Origin: Cyanodermella asteris
Taxonomy: Eukaryota > Ascomycota > Lecanoromycetes > Ostropales > Stictidaceae
Reading direction: 5' to 3'
Assembly (NCBI GenBank): GCA_900618795.1
Contig: UYJD01000002.1
Span: 2,062,908 to 2,126,907, forward strand
DNA: 64,000 nt
Position 1 is the first letter of the stretch. The number at the start of each line of letters is the position of its first letter. A program made the translations under genes and the position numbers. The notes under the pieces are model-generated. The model was not told where the DNA came from. It ran no database searches and saw only the letters and a list, made by a program, of their open reading frames with translations. Below are positions 11,126-21,203 of this stretch, one piece after another.

Positions 11126-13754
11126 GATGGATCGAGTCGTTGGTTCTTCTCGACGTCTGTGGATGTTAAGGAGGAAACTTGGCGCCAAAGGAGGCTGGCC
11201 ACGAAGATGTACAACAGCAGAGATCGCACGGGTTGGTGACGAAGAAGAGAAAAATCGAAACCAGGACACGGAAGGCGCAAGGGTAGGTATTAGAAGTCCC
11301 CTGCAGTTCGGAGGGTGGCATGGTCTTCACCTTGTAGCCATCACACAGGCAGGATTGGGGTCAACGGTTGATAGACCGCAAGGCTTGGCCCGCTTCAGGA
11401 CAGCACGTGGAATGTTGGATTCACCTCGTTTCGCCTTATCTATCATCGTTCGCCGGCCCACAGGTCTGGACGCCTTTCAGCCCTCGTGGATCCCGCAACT
11501 CGTGGAACTGGACAAATAACATGCATGAGCGATTTCGGCGTGGACAAACGTGGGCTGCGGCCCAGCAGTAAGATGAGCCACCTTCGCGAACTTTTGCTAT
11601 CTCGACATCGCGTGGAGCGTGGTCACGCCTAAGCATAGTACAAAATGGGAACATCCGTTCATGGACTGTCCAAGCGTGAAGGAATTGATAATGTCCAGCA
11701 ATCACAGGCAGCGTTTCCTCAATCTCGAATCAAGCGAGACAGCAGAGACGGGAAGAAGCCACGTGAGCCAACACGCAAGCGGAAGGCCGTTTCCATGGCC
11801 GTTGCTCTGTGAAGTCTGCTGTGGTAGCAATAATAGGAACAGCGAGAGGCCTTGACCAATGGCCAAGGACACTGTCGGGCTCCTGCTGCATCTAGAAGGG
11901 TTACGTGCATGACAAGCTGCGTTGATTGAAACAGCTTTGCGGAGAGCTGGCCTGCTGAAGGTGCCCCTGGTGTTCTGGGAGAGGTTCATTTACGTCCGAC
12001 TGGCGAGGTTTGGATATGTCGTTGGCGTGGACCAATCAGCAGGCGTAGCTTTATCGCGATGCTGACACGCGGCGTTGTCGGGCCTGGAAGTGCCGTCCTT
12101 CTGGGAGTCATGAACACACTCATTGGGCGAATCAGCCGGGGGCCCTGCAACAATCTTGTTTGATACTCTGGTAGCACAGGTACGAGCATGGAGAGATAAG
12201 AGAGCGCCCAAGGCGCTCGAAGGCGCTACGGCCCCCTGGTGGCATGGACGCCTTCTTAGAAGCATCCATGGTGCGTCCATGTGTTCGATTGCCCAAACAT
12301 TGAGCGTCCGGAGCCAGACGAGCTGTCCGCCAAATGTTGCTTCGACCTTTGCGAGTCCGGCCTCAACCTTTGGTCTGAACCCGCTGAAGGCTACACGTGT
12401 GTTGCGTGAGGTGCTGCCGTACCTTTGGGTCTATTCTCATTCGAGCGATAGCACTGCTCGTAGCCGAAGCCTTAGGCAACGCGAATCATCAGCAAAAAGT
12501 TGACTCGATCGAATGCGTAATATAGAATGGCCAGCTGAGAAGTGTGAGCCGTGGAAGCTGCAGGTCGTTCGTCGTGGTTGACGAGAGTAGAATACAAGAC
12601 AGGGGGCAATAAATTCCTGCCAGCATGCCCCGTGATTTGTCTCGACGCTTATTTCTGACGACAGCATTGGACAGCTAGCATATAACTCGGTATCAGGCTA
12701 GCTCGTTAATCAGACGCCTGGCTTGGGGGTCAGCTGCGTGCCCAGCTAGGTACTTGAGTAGGTAAGTATTTGGTCGGGTACTTGGCTGGGTGCTCGCTGG
12801 AATGACCAGAATACTGGTATCGACTTCTCTCCTCCCGCCTCGACTACCTGCTTGAGCACGGCAGCGCCGTCCGGATACTTGATTGCGAAGTCCGCAATAT
12901 CACGCGCGGATTTTGTATGTTATTCGAGCGATAGACAGACAGCCTGTGCTCTGCGAGTCTGTCAGAACGCCAACTCGGGCCGGAGAAGATACGTCGAGGT
13001 CTCAGCCGAGCCACCTTCAGGCAGCCCCAGCGGTATGACCACAAGTCAATACCGCCACTAGCATGAAATCACACATGACTGGGGAGGCAGCATGGACGGC
13101 AAGCCTCCAATCTTGTTGATCAAGCGATGGCATTCGACCATGCTGCATGCGGCATCGCGTCAAGATCCGGCAAGCATTTCGACGTAGGATTCGCTCAGAC
13201 GAGTCAGCCCCATATGCACGTCACAACGGCATACATTTAAGAAGCTCTGTTCCCCACGAGAACGTCCTAGAGACACGTGAGGCCCTTGTGATAGACATGA
13301 TCTCACATACTGCCGCTCAGTGCGAGTCTTCAGGAAGCCCACAAACCAAACTCCGTGTGACAGCGGGAGGGCCCTGCTTAGCTGCTTCGACCTTCTCTCC
13401 TTTGCTCCCCTGACTAGTGAAACATGGTCAGATCAGGTGTGTCTGGCCAAGAACCTTGTTGCATATGGTCGCAGACAAGATCGGCGGCAGGAGTGCTGGA
13501 TATGCCCACGATCGTGGCGCAGGAACTCACGACATTGCCAATCTACAAGCCATACCATTAGGACTTTACGAAGGGCTATACACACGAAATAGAGGATGAC
13601 TATCTTACAGCTGATTAAACCGCATCAACCGGTTCAGACCAAGTGACGATGGCCGGTCGCACAAGTTGTCAGATGCATGAGCTGTATAAAAGAGCCCACG
13701 TTGTCCGTGGCGGGCTGCTTCGGAAGCACCTTCGTGGCCTGCGACGCCTTCAGA
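11126..13754. other. Long gene-poor interval
   Basis: About 2.6 kb upstream of the ammonium transporter. Only scattered short frames without conserved motifs or splice-compatible continuation are present. A GTAGGTAAGTA-type motif lies near 12758. It contains the transporter promoter; otherwise I can assign nothing. Confidence 0.5.
11435..11445 (-). promoter_or_regulatory. Candidate GATA-factor (AreA/Nit2) double site
   Basis: On the minus strand, TGATAG and AGATAA overlap as a tandem HGATAR pair about 310 bp upstream of the ammonium transporter ATG; another AGATAG lies near 11597-11602. MEP genes are known targets of GATA activators under nitrogen limitation. HGATAR is short and occurs by chance, so this is suggestive only. 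Confidence 0.4.
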
Positions 13755-14312
13755 ACGCGCTTCTTTGCTGTCGTATTATGTTTTGTTACCCTCGCGGCCG
13801 CAACATCTACGCCATATCTGAAGCGACGGCGACGCGAACATCGTTGCGGACAACTTCGGCGAACTCCTTTCCAACTACAGCAGTGCCAAAGCCAACGCTT
13901 CCCTCATTGAAGATTTCGTCGACTACTTAGACAGTGCCATTGAGATCATCAAGCCAGGCTGCTCGAACTCGCCAATACGGGTACTTTATACCTGTCCGAT
14001 TTGGATCAATTCATGAACATAGTGACAGAGCCCAAGCTTGGAACCCCTGTTTTCACATCTTAGGAGACATTCAAGGCCGGCCAGGGTTCGCAGCCGAGCA
14101 TCCCGTTTCAAAAGCTCAACGTCTGGCATAACTGCAACACCGTCACACTTCGCTGGAAATCTGCCATGATGCCTGGCCAAGTGCAGGGCATCATTGTCGT
14201 TGAGCCCCTGTATCAGAATGAGACATGGCTGATCAAGACCGTCTGCTCTGAGTTCACCAACGGAGCTTGACTTGTCAATCTTGGGGTCTTCAATCCGACT
14301 TGTCCCAGGTAA
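13755..14312 (+). pseudogene. Decayed secreted NTF2-like domain protein
   Basis: Remnant of the small secreted NTF2-like (SnoaL-type) family that is common in dothideomycetes. It begins with a signal-peptide-like stretch (RFFAVVLCFVTLAAATSTP) preceded by ACG where ATG is expected. Family-like blocks then appear in different frames: NIVADNFGELLSNYS, LIEDFVDYLDSAIEII, AGQGSQPSIPFQKLNVWHNC, NTVTLRWKSAM and LVNLGVFNPTCPR followed by TAA. Roughly two frame changes and two in-frame stops interrupt it. Assignment rests on remembered family pattern (W-H-N-C, RW, NxGxFxPTCP ending). No selection is evident, so this is taken as a dead host gene. Confidence 0.6.
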
Positions 14313-15805
14313 GGGGAAAGGGTCCCGGTATCTACTTTGAGGCGGAGCCGAGTTTGAGTACTGAAGAGATGCCGTGATCATAGGCTGCTGGCGGGTATTG
14401 CTATTGTCATCTGTATGGCATCATGCTTTGCGACCGTGAACGCGTATGCCTCCGCGCTTACCGAGCTCGAGCTCGTTGCGAAGCGCGCCTGTTTGGCTAA
14501 ATCGTGCGGGCTGTAGGTTTGACAGCTGCCAGCGCCTGTACCTATGCCTTGGAAATAATGACAGCGCTTCATTCTCAATGTCCTCGGCAAATGCAAGTAT
14601 TCTGTCTGCCATCAATGTCAGTGAAATTCGCCACGGAATCAGATCCGGGCACATCGACCAATGCGACAGCCAGGACGGTCGTCGGTCAGGACCGCGGTAG
14701 CGACCGTGGCTCGATTGCTCAAAAAGTCTAGCTCTCCCCCGCAGAGCACGACACGAGCCCCTCAGCGACCTCACAATCACCCATGATTGCAATTGAAGAC
14801 AAAGTCATTGGCTCAGAAAGTCTGCATGGGTTTTCTGTCTGATTGCGCACAGACGTCCCGATTCGCGTAAATCGAGTCCCGTGACTGCTTGGTAGTACTT
14901 GGCTGGTTCAGTGAACTCCTCTTTCCTGTTCAAGATGACATGCGCCAATCACAGCGTGCCGGGAAGTCTACACTCTCCGAATTATCGTGAGCTTTTCGAC
15001 CCCTGTGGAAATTATGGAGTGGCGATCCTATAAATCCTTGGCGCGCAGGGCGCAGTACGAGCTGCTAAATCAAGCAACTTCGATTGCCCCGGAATGTGTC
15101 GAGTGTAACGCGGGCACGGGGTGGTTGACTGTGTAGGCGACCAGTGAAGGTCGGCGTCAAGNNNNNNNNNNNNNNNNNNNNNNNNNTCGAGGTATGGTCA
15201 CGTAAGTCGACTACTCTACGTCGACGTGTCTTGTCGAGCTTGGACACTTTGAACAAGGGCTTGGCGCCGTTGCCGTATCGGTCACCGACGGTAAAGACCT
15301 TGTATTCTACACCACGCGTGGATTATACTTGATGCGGGTGCCAGCGCTTTCGTGCGTGGTAACTTGGAACTGACCTTCTCGACACTGGCAGCGAGACTGA
15401 GCGAGACTACATTGGAAATCACTAAGACGTTGGCCAGTTCAGCTCCGGCTTCTATTTTGCAGGAACCCAGCCGTACTCCCATGCTTGAACCACAATAGCT
15501 AAGTACACATGAACGACTCAGTGCGTATCACAGGCCAGAAACTTTGGCAATCGCTCTGTCAGACATCCTTAGGTCGAACTATTCAGCGCACCATTGGGCG
15601 CCCAACGGTATTCAGCTAAAATGTGCCAACACAGTCATATTATTTGTGCGCCTGAATAGAAACGTGGTAGGTCTCATGCCCACGGGCCCGAATTCAGTTC
15701 AACCTAGAACTTATTCTCAATTCATTTCGTCCATAATCTTTCTACTACGTGATACTTTCATCATACCACGCGCTCACCTCCTCCATCTGTAACTTTAGAT
15801 GCAAA
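14313..15805. other. Gene-poor interval containing an assembly gap
   Basis: No supported gene. A TATAAAT-like element lies near 15030 and a GTCGAC-rich imperfect palindrome just right of the gap (about 15198-15223). The gap prevents judging whether a gene was lost here. Confidence 0.45.
15162..15186. other. Assembly gap (25 N)
   Basis: Twenty-five consecutive N. The true missing length is unknown. Short frames running through it are artefacts. Confidence 0.99.
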
Positions 15806-17301
15806 ATGTTCGAACTTCCGTGGCACATGCCGCCAACACTGCTTCTCAAAGCGACTTTCTCCACTGAAGCGGTTGAACGCATTCTGAACGTCTCGCATGA
15901 TCCTATTTGGGACACTTTCCATGAGGTTGTCATTCGCGCCATACAGCCATTGGTCAAAAGACACCTGGGCGGCTCTGTCCCAAGCTCGACAGAAGATTTT
16001 GTGTCTACCATGACGCCGGTGTTCAACGAGGTCACAAAGCAACAGATTGCTATGAACCTGAAGGGATTCGACGACCTGGCCGGCTGCTTTTGCAGCGACA
16101 GTTTCATCAACAGGCGCCCGTACGCTGCTTGGTTGTCGATTCTTTGCGAAAAGCTGATGCTGGCTAGCGCCAACTCTTCAACACCATCGTCGGCTCCCCA
16201 CAAAGCAATCTCAGTTACTGGTCCACGGTGGGGTCGTCACGTACATCCGCACCGTCGCGCCCGACAATTTCCTCGAACAGGTATCCAGCATCTGCGATAA
16301 ACTCGGATGGCCCGTTCGGCGAGGTCGCTCCCGAGAACAGAATCGTGCAGGTGCATCTGGAAGGCCCAACGCTCGTTGAAGCTTGGAAGTCAAACAGAGC
16401 TGTGGTCGACAGTCGCATCAAACCCATCACTCTATCTATATTGAGCCAATGTTCTCTTGGCGTCAACGAATCACCTGCCATCGGCGCCGGACTAAACGTC
16501 TTTCATGGGACTATGCACCATGTAAAATAACCGGGCCACCGCTGGCCAAATGCATGGTTGAAGGAAACTCTGAATCTGGAGGGTAATGACGAAGGTACGC
16601 AAGCAAATCCGCGAGGAGTTCCAAGTGTACACACTGGCTTTAGCGCCATGCGATGCTTTCTATGGGCGGTCTTTAGAGGTACATTGTATATGAGCGTCCC
16701 GACCTCGGACACTACGAGTATTCTGAGTCGGCACTGGTCGGCAGGTGGCAAAGTCTACCAAGGCGTCGCTCTGTTCGTATTCGAGACGCAAGTGCCCGCT
16801 CCAGGTGGCTGTACGCATTTCACTTTGCCCCCCAGCAAGAGCGAAGCATTTGTTACCAATGTTCCAGAGGTATCAATTACGCGTTCCGAAAACCAGCATC
16901 AGGACTGGAAGCCAAACCAGGCCTGGAACGAGCTTCGGGGGATTCACGAAGATGAAGGTGATGTCTGGCCTGATCTGTTACATTCCTACGAAATGGGCGC
17001 ACAGCTTTGCGATTTGCAAGGCTTTCCAATGAAAATGAACCTCTGGCGGACTTGTTGGACGGGCAAGGGCATCGATCGGCTCAATCAGAGCTACAAGTAC
17101 ACGATTGCCATAACATTCAAGCAGAAAGCCGATCCACCAAAGTCACTCACTGCTGTCCCGCAACCTCCGTCAAAGGCACCAGAAAAAGATGAAGACGACA
17201 GCAATACCAAGAGAAAGGGAAAGGGCTCATATTTTGGTCGACTGCACAAGAAGCTCTCGAAGATGAGCCTCCGAGGGAGCACTGGAAGCGGCGGCAGATA
17301 G
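15806..17301 (+). pseudogene. Unrecognised gene, apparently frame-broken
   Basis: Coding-like peptide blocks occur in order but in different frames. First comes a block from a good ATG (MFELPWHMPPTLLLKATF) ending near 16180. Next, NSDGPFGEVAPENRIVQVHL with VEAWKSNRAVVDSRIKPITL near 16310-16500, then VRKQIREEFQVYTLALAPCD near 16590-16650. A 3' block from about 16740 (VYQGVALFVFETQVPAPGG, SYKYTIAITFKQ) ends with a Lys/Ser-rich tail and a TAG at 17301. Some transitions could be introns, but I could not find splice pairs that join all blocks in phase, so decay is likelier. The 3' block alone could be a real exon. No family recognised; GC content is normal, so RIP-type mutation is not indicated. 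Confidence 0.4.
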
Positions 17302-18161
17302 TCAGACTAGCTGGAAATCGGCGACACGCAAAAGCAACAGCGACAATAATGAACTGAGTGAGAGCAGCTAGCGACGGCACTGGGGAAGCACATTGAAGTG
17401 ACGTTGGAACGACAGGTGCTTCGGGCTCCTTTTCAACGTCGGAGGAAAGACATGAGAGTGCTCGAATGCTACCATCAACGCGTTCACCTTCGTATGATTC
17501 CTGATGAGTGATGCATGCAGATACTGGGCTCCTGTGCAGAGTGATCAGACCAGAAGAAGATGTTGGTTTTATCGTGTTTGGAACAAGATCGCTGCTTGAG
17601 CAGTCCTGAAGCTACTTCATCGGACGAGCGCAGACGTGCTAGAATGAAAAGCCAATAATTTCAATGCGCGTAATCCATAAATATCAGACACATCGTCAAC
17701 TTTCTGAGGCCTTTGAGTAAAACATGTTGTCGCCAGTTTTTACTCACGAAACAATTTATGTACGATGGGTACGTGCGAGTGATATGTGAACATGTCAGTG
17801 GACTTGGCTCGGTGGCTTCATGCAGATTACGTATGCGGATCTTGACAAGAATTATTTGCAGCCGGTCGACATTCTGTTATCAACCCAAAGCTAAGAAAAC
17901 AATCAAGGTTGAAATAACAGTGATGCTCCTAAGCATTTCCTTTCGTCTATTTCTCAGGCGACGGACGCGCACGGATCGATTGACGTAATGCGACTCCGCG
18001 CGAGACCCGCGTCAAGCACTCCAGTCGCGTCTCCCTCAAAGTGGCCCATCTCAAAAGCTTCATCAAATTCCCTACCAACCCCCAATCCCACCTCGCTGCA
18101 GGCCAACAATCGCTTCCGCTCCTCAAGCAACCTCCGTCCCCATTTCGCAGCCCTCACAACA
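17302..18161. other. Upstream region of the PC4/SUB1 gene
   Basis: Contains the presumed promoter and 5' UTR of the SUB1-like gene. A frame continuous with the gene stays open upstream to an ATG at 17988; it encodes a Ser/Pro/Arg-rich extension that I read as 5' UTR. Confidence 0.45.
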
Positions 18162-18742
18162 ATGGGCAAAAAGCGCGCCGCCTCCGAAGTCTCCGACGAC
18201 TCCCTCATCGCCAAGAGACCCCGAAAAGACACCACCCCATCCACTGCGAAGAAGGACGCCGACAACAACGACTACTGGGAGGTAAGGTCGACCCCAAAAA
18301 ACACCCCCCCCCCCTCTTTCAGTATGCATCTTTCTAGAAGTTCCCGTGCTAACAATATCTCTTCGTGCATGACCAGATCGCCGACAAACGCCGCGTAACG
18401 CTATCCCAGTTCAAAAACCAACACCTCGTCTCCATTCGAGAATACTACGACCAAAACGGCGAGATGAAGCCGGGAAAAAAGGGCATCAGCCTGACGCTCG
18501 CGCAGTACTCGGCGTTGATCGAGGCGTTGCCGGCGATCGAGAGGGGGTTGAAGGCTGCGGGGCAGTCGGTACCGAGGCCAAAGTACGATGTTGCGGATAC
18601 GGGAGGCGGGGATGACGACGACGGCGACGATGACGGGGACGGGGATGGGGATGGGGATGAAGAGGTTCCGGATGCGGGCGAGGAGGAGGAGGTGGTGGTT
18701 GGGGGGAAGAAGAATTTTGAGGAGACGAGCGAGGAGGAGTGA
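18162..18742 (+). CDS. SUB1: Transcriptional coactivator PC4/SUB1
   Basis: Single-stranded-DNA-binding RNA polymerase II coactivator of the PC4/p15 family, nuclear. Two exons, 18162-18281 and 18377-18742, separated by a 95-nt intron with a 12-13 base poly-C tract; 161 residues. The N-terminus is basic (MGKKRAASE, AKRPRKD). The PC4 core starts at the splice (YWEIADKRRVTLSQFKN) and continues with LVSIREYYDQNGEMKPGKKG, ISLTLAQYSALIEALP and VPRPKYD. The C-terminal tail is very acidic and partly a Gly-Asp repeat (GGGGAT/GGGGAC units at about 18625-18660). Start choice: ATG at 18162 has A at -3 and begins the usual lysine-rich N-terminus, although the frame is open to an ATG at 17988. Confidence 0.93.
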
Positions 18743-19244
18743 GTGGGTTTCGCTGGGTGAGAAGGGAAGTTTGGATTGTGATGGTTGCTTGTTTTTGGCG
18801 ATTGCGAGGCGTTTTGGGATTGGGCGTCTTGGGTTGTCCTGAAGGCTGAACCGGATATCATGCCAGAGGGATCTTGTAATTTCACAGATGAAGCGACATG
18901 TCGCGCCTTGTTCAGGAACGTATATCGAAAAATAGGCCTTACGGACTTTCGATCTTGGCAGACAGCACCGTCTTCGCTAGCAAGGCTACGACTCAAAACC
19001 CCCAGCCGATAATAGGTTCTGCTCACAAGACTGGATGAAAACTACGCCAAGTCTGTACTTGCAATCTCAAGTGGTCCTCATGCTTAGAAATGAATGACAT
19101 TCTCGGCTGCTTGTCTAAACCATGTTTTGCTAACGTCAAAAGGCCTCAGGCCAAAATTATGAAGATGCGAATCTCGCAAAGAGAAGTTAAATTCCATTTT
19201 CCGTCCCGAAGCCCAACGACATCTCCGTCATTATTGTGCCGCAC
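18743..19244. other. Convergent intergenic region
   Basis: 3' UTR space of SUB1 (+) and the secreted Ser/Thr-rich gene (-). Nothing else recognised. Confidence 0.5.
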
Positions 19245-21203
19245 TTAAAAAGGTACAGGAGCCGGGGTCCTGACAACCCTCTTCTGCAAAGTAGTGCCAG
19301 CGACAGCACCGACTCCAGTGGCCTTGGCAGCAGTCTTCTTGTTCGCAGCCTGGCAAGCCGGGGTGTTACGCACAGCCAGCAGCACCGCATTCTCGAGACC
19401 ACCCTTGTAGTCGAATCTCCAAATACGGCAAACGTTCGAGTTCGCCTTGAGAGCGGGCCACTCGTCGGTGGTCCAGACGCTAGTCTTCTTGCTGAAGCTC
19501 AGAGGGAAATCGTACCACGTCTTCGGGTCGTCGCGGTCCTTGACAGCGGGCATCATGACGTAGACGTCCCCGGAAGCCCATTTGGCCCAGGCGACCGACG
19601 CCATGATCCAGCCGTTGGGGCAGGTCTTGGAGTCGGCGAGGACCTTTTCGTAGGCGGGCGAGACGGAGCCGGCGACGACCTTCATCTTGTGGGTGTTGGC
19701 GAAGGAGGAGGGCCAGAACTCGTTGCCCGGGTTGGAGAAGAACATGGCTTGGTTGGCGGCCGGCTGGGGCTTCATGTTTGCCTGCGCTTCTTGGTAGGTG
19801 GTTGGGCATTTGAGGTCGTCGTCGTTGGACTTGCCTTTGCCCTTGCCCTTACCCTTGTCGTTCTTCCCGCGCTTGGTCACGCGGACCGAGTTGGTGCGAA
19901 TGCGGCGGGCACGGAATGGACCGGTGCCGTTTGCGGCGACGGGGAAGCCGGACGTGCCGGTGCTGAGAGGAGCAGTCCCGGTAGATGTAGGCTCGTCGGT
20001 GGATGTCGCGGAGGAGTCATCGGAGCCATCATCCGTAGTACCATCGTCAGTGCCATCGTCAGTGCCATCGTCGCTTCCATCATCTGTGCCTTCATCACTT
20101 CCATCATCTGTGCCTTCGTCGCTTCCATCATCTGTGCCGTCGTCGCTTCCATCATCTGTGCCGTCGTCGCTTCCATCATCTGTGCCGTCGTCACTTCCAT
20201 CATCCGTGCCATCAGCGCTTCCATCAGTATTCCCATCAGTAGTTCCATCGGTAGATCCATCGTCCTCGCAAGTACCAGAGTCCGCGCAGTTGCCAGTGTT
20301 CACCTCGCCAGAACCAGAAGTGTCCGTTGAATTGCCGTCGCTGCCGTCATCAACGTAGACAGGGTCACCCATCAAGCTTCCGCCATCCGACAAACTCCAG
20401 GCAGCCTGTTCAATGGCAGGCAGGAGGAAGTCGCTGGCAGCAGAGAGAAGCGAAGGGTAATTGCTGGCAATCTCGTCGGCTGTTGGGGGAGCCAGACCGT
20501 TGACGGGATAGGTGGGGAAAGCACCTGTGTACGCAGTCGAGTAAGGATCATCGGTCATGACAGACGCCGTGGTGGTTGTCATGGTGCTGCTCAGGGTCTC
20601 GGTACCAGTGAGAGAAGTCTCTGTACCGGTAGAGGTTCCTGTCTCAGTGCCAGTGTGGGTGCTGGTAGGGCTGGCAGAATCCGTGATTGTGCCAGAGGTA
20701 ATGCTGCCAGTAATGGCGGACGAAGACGAGGTTCCGGTTTGGGTGGAAGCTGTGCCTGTCGTGTGGGTGGCAGAAGAGCCGCTGGTGGATGCGGACGAAG
20801 ACGAGGAGCTTGCGGATGAAGACGAAGAGCTCGCGGACGAAGACGAAGAGCTTGCAGACGAGCTGCTGCTGGAGCTCAAGCTCGAGGTCTTAGATGTCGT
20901 GGGCTGAGAAGTAGTTGTTGGTGTGGAAGTAGTTGTCGGTTTGGTCGTGGTCACTGCAGCCGGCTTGGTGGTGGTTGGCTCCTGCTTGGGAGTCGTCACC
21001 ACCGCCGGTGTAGTCGGCTTCGGGCTCGGGGTGTTGACCACAGGTGTAGTCTTCTTGGGAGTAACCACAGCGGGAGGATTCGAGATCTTATTTGGTGTGT
21101 TTCCTCCATTGCTTGGCCCGGTCTTCTTCTTGGGCTGAGCCAGCGGACTAGCAGTAGCGACGCCCAGGGTCAACAAGACCGTGGCGAGAGTTTCGATCTT
21201 CAT
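19245..21203 (-). CDS. Secreted Ser/Thr-rich protein with Asp-Gly repeats
   Basis: A 652-residue intronless frame, starting at MKIETLATVLLTLGVATASP, a clear signal peptide (an ATG eight codons earlier is less likely because it precedes the signal). Then follow a Thr/Pro-rich mucin-like stretch (TTTKPTTTSTPT), poly-Ser blocks with period seven (ASSSSSS) and a folded-looking middle (residues ~240-275). An acidic array with octad DGTDDGSD comes next. A basic KGKGKGKG linker follows, then a ~185-residue C-terminal domain with four Cys (LKCPTTYQEAQ, TCPNGW, NVCRIWRFDYKGG, TPACQAA) and many Trp. Dibasic KR sites around the linker would suit Kex2 processing. Expected to be heavily O-glycosylated and extracellular or wall-bound. 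No family name recognised for the C-terminal domain. Confidence 0.85.
   Translation of the reverse strand: MKIETLATVLLTLGVATASPLAQPKKKTGPSNGGNTPNKISNPPAVVTPKKTTPVVNTPSPKPTTPAVVTTPKQEPTTTKPAAVTTTKPTTTSTPTTTSQPTTSKTSSLSSSSSSSASSSSSSASSSSSSASSSSSSASTSGSSATHTTGTASTQTGTSSSSAITGSITSGTITDSASPTSTHTGTETGTSTGTETSLTGTETLSSTMTTTTASVMTDDPYSTAYTGAFPTYPVNGLAPPTADEIASNYPSLLSAASDFLLPAIEQAAWSLSDGGSLMGDPVYVDDGSDGNSTDTSGSGEVNTGNCADSGTCEDDGSTDGTTDGNTDGSADGTDDGSDDGTDDGSDDGTDDGSDDGTDDGSDEGTDDGSDEGTDDGSDDGTDDGTDDGTTDDGSDDSSATSTDEPTSTGTAPLSTGTSGFPVAANGTGPFRARRIRTNSVRVTKRGKNDKGKGKGKGKSNDDDLKCPTTYQEAQANMKPQPAANQAMFFSNPGNEFWPSSFANTHKMKVVAGSVSPAYEKVLADSKTCPNGWIMASVAWAKWASGDVYVMMPAVKDRDDPKTWYDFPLSFSKKTSVWTTDEWPALKANSNVCRIWRFDYKGGLENAVLLAVRNTPACQAANKKTAAKATGVGAVAGTTLQKRVVRTPAPVPF
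20040..20230. repeat. 24-bp coding minisatellite (Asp-Gly array)
   Basis: Tandem imperfect 24-base units encoding the octad DGTDDGSD on the minus strand, about six to seven copies, within the secreted Ser/Thr-rich gene. Unit variants (Asp/Glu swaps, truncated DGTD units at one end) indicate turnover by slippage or unequal exchange. Confidence 0.85.
20790..20875. repeat. 21-bp coding repeat (Ala-Ser7 array)
   Basis: Three to four near-identical 21-base units encoding ASSSSSS on the minus strand of the same secreted protein gene. Confidence 0.75.

Noticed and set aside
12123-12503. A 126-codon plus-strand frame in the gene-poor interval.
   Set aside because: No domain, signal or splice-compatible continuation; composition is not convincingly coding.
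15065-15332. Short frames crossing the N gap on both strands.
   Set aside because: They read through unknown bases and cannot be judged.
17988-18161. N-terminal extension of the PC4/SUB1 protein from an upstream in-frame ATG.
   Set aside because: Composition looks like a 5' UTR, and the downstream ATG has better context and begins the usual family N-terminus; kept only as a note.
19236-20330. A 364-codon plus-strand frame, rich in hydrophobic and Ile repeats.
   Set aside because: It is the antisense shadow of the low-complexity Asp-Gly/Ser secreted gene; repeats keep antisense frames open, and it lacks any domain.
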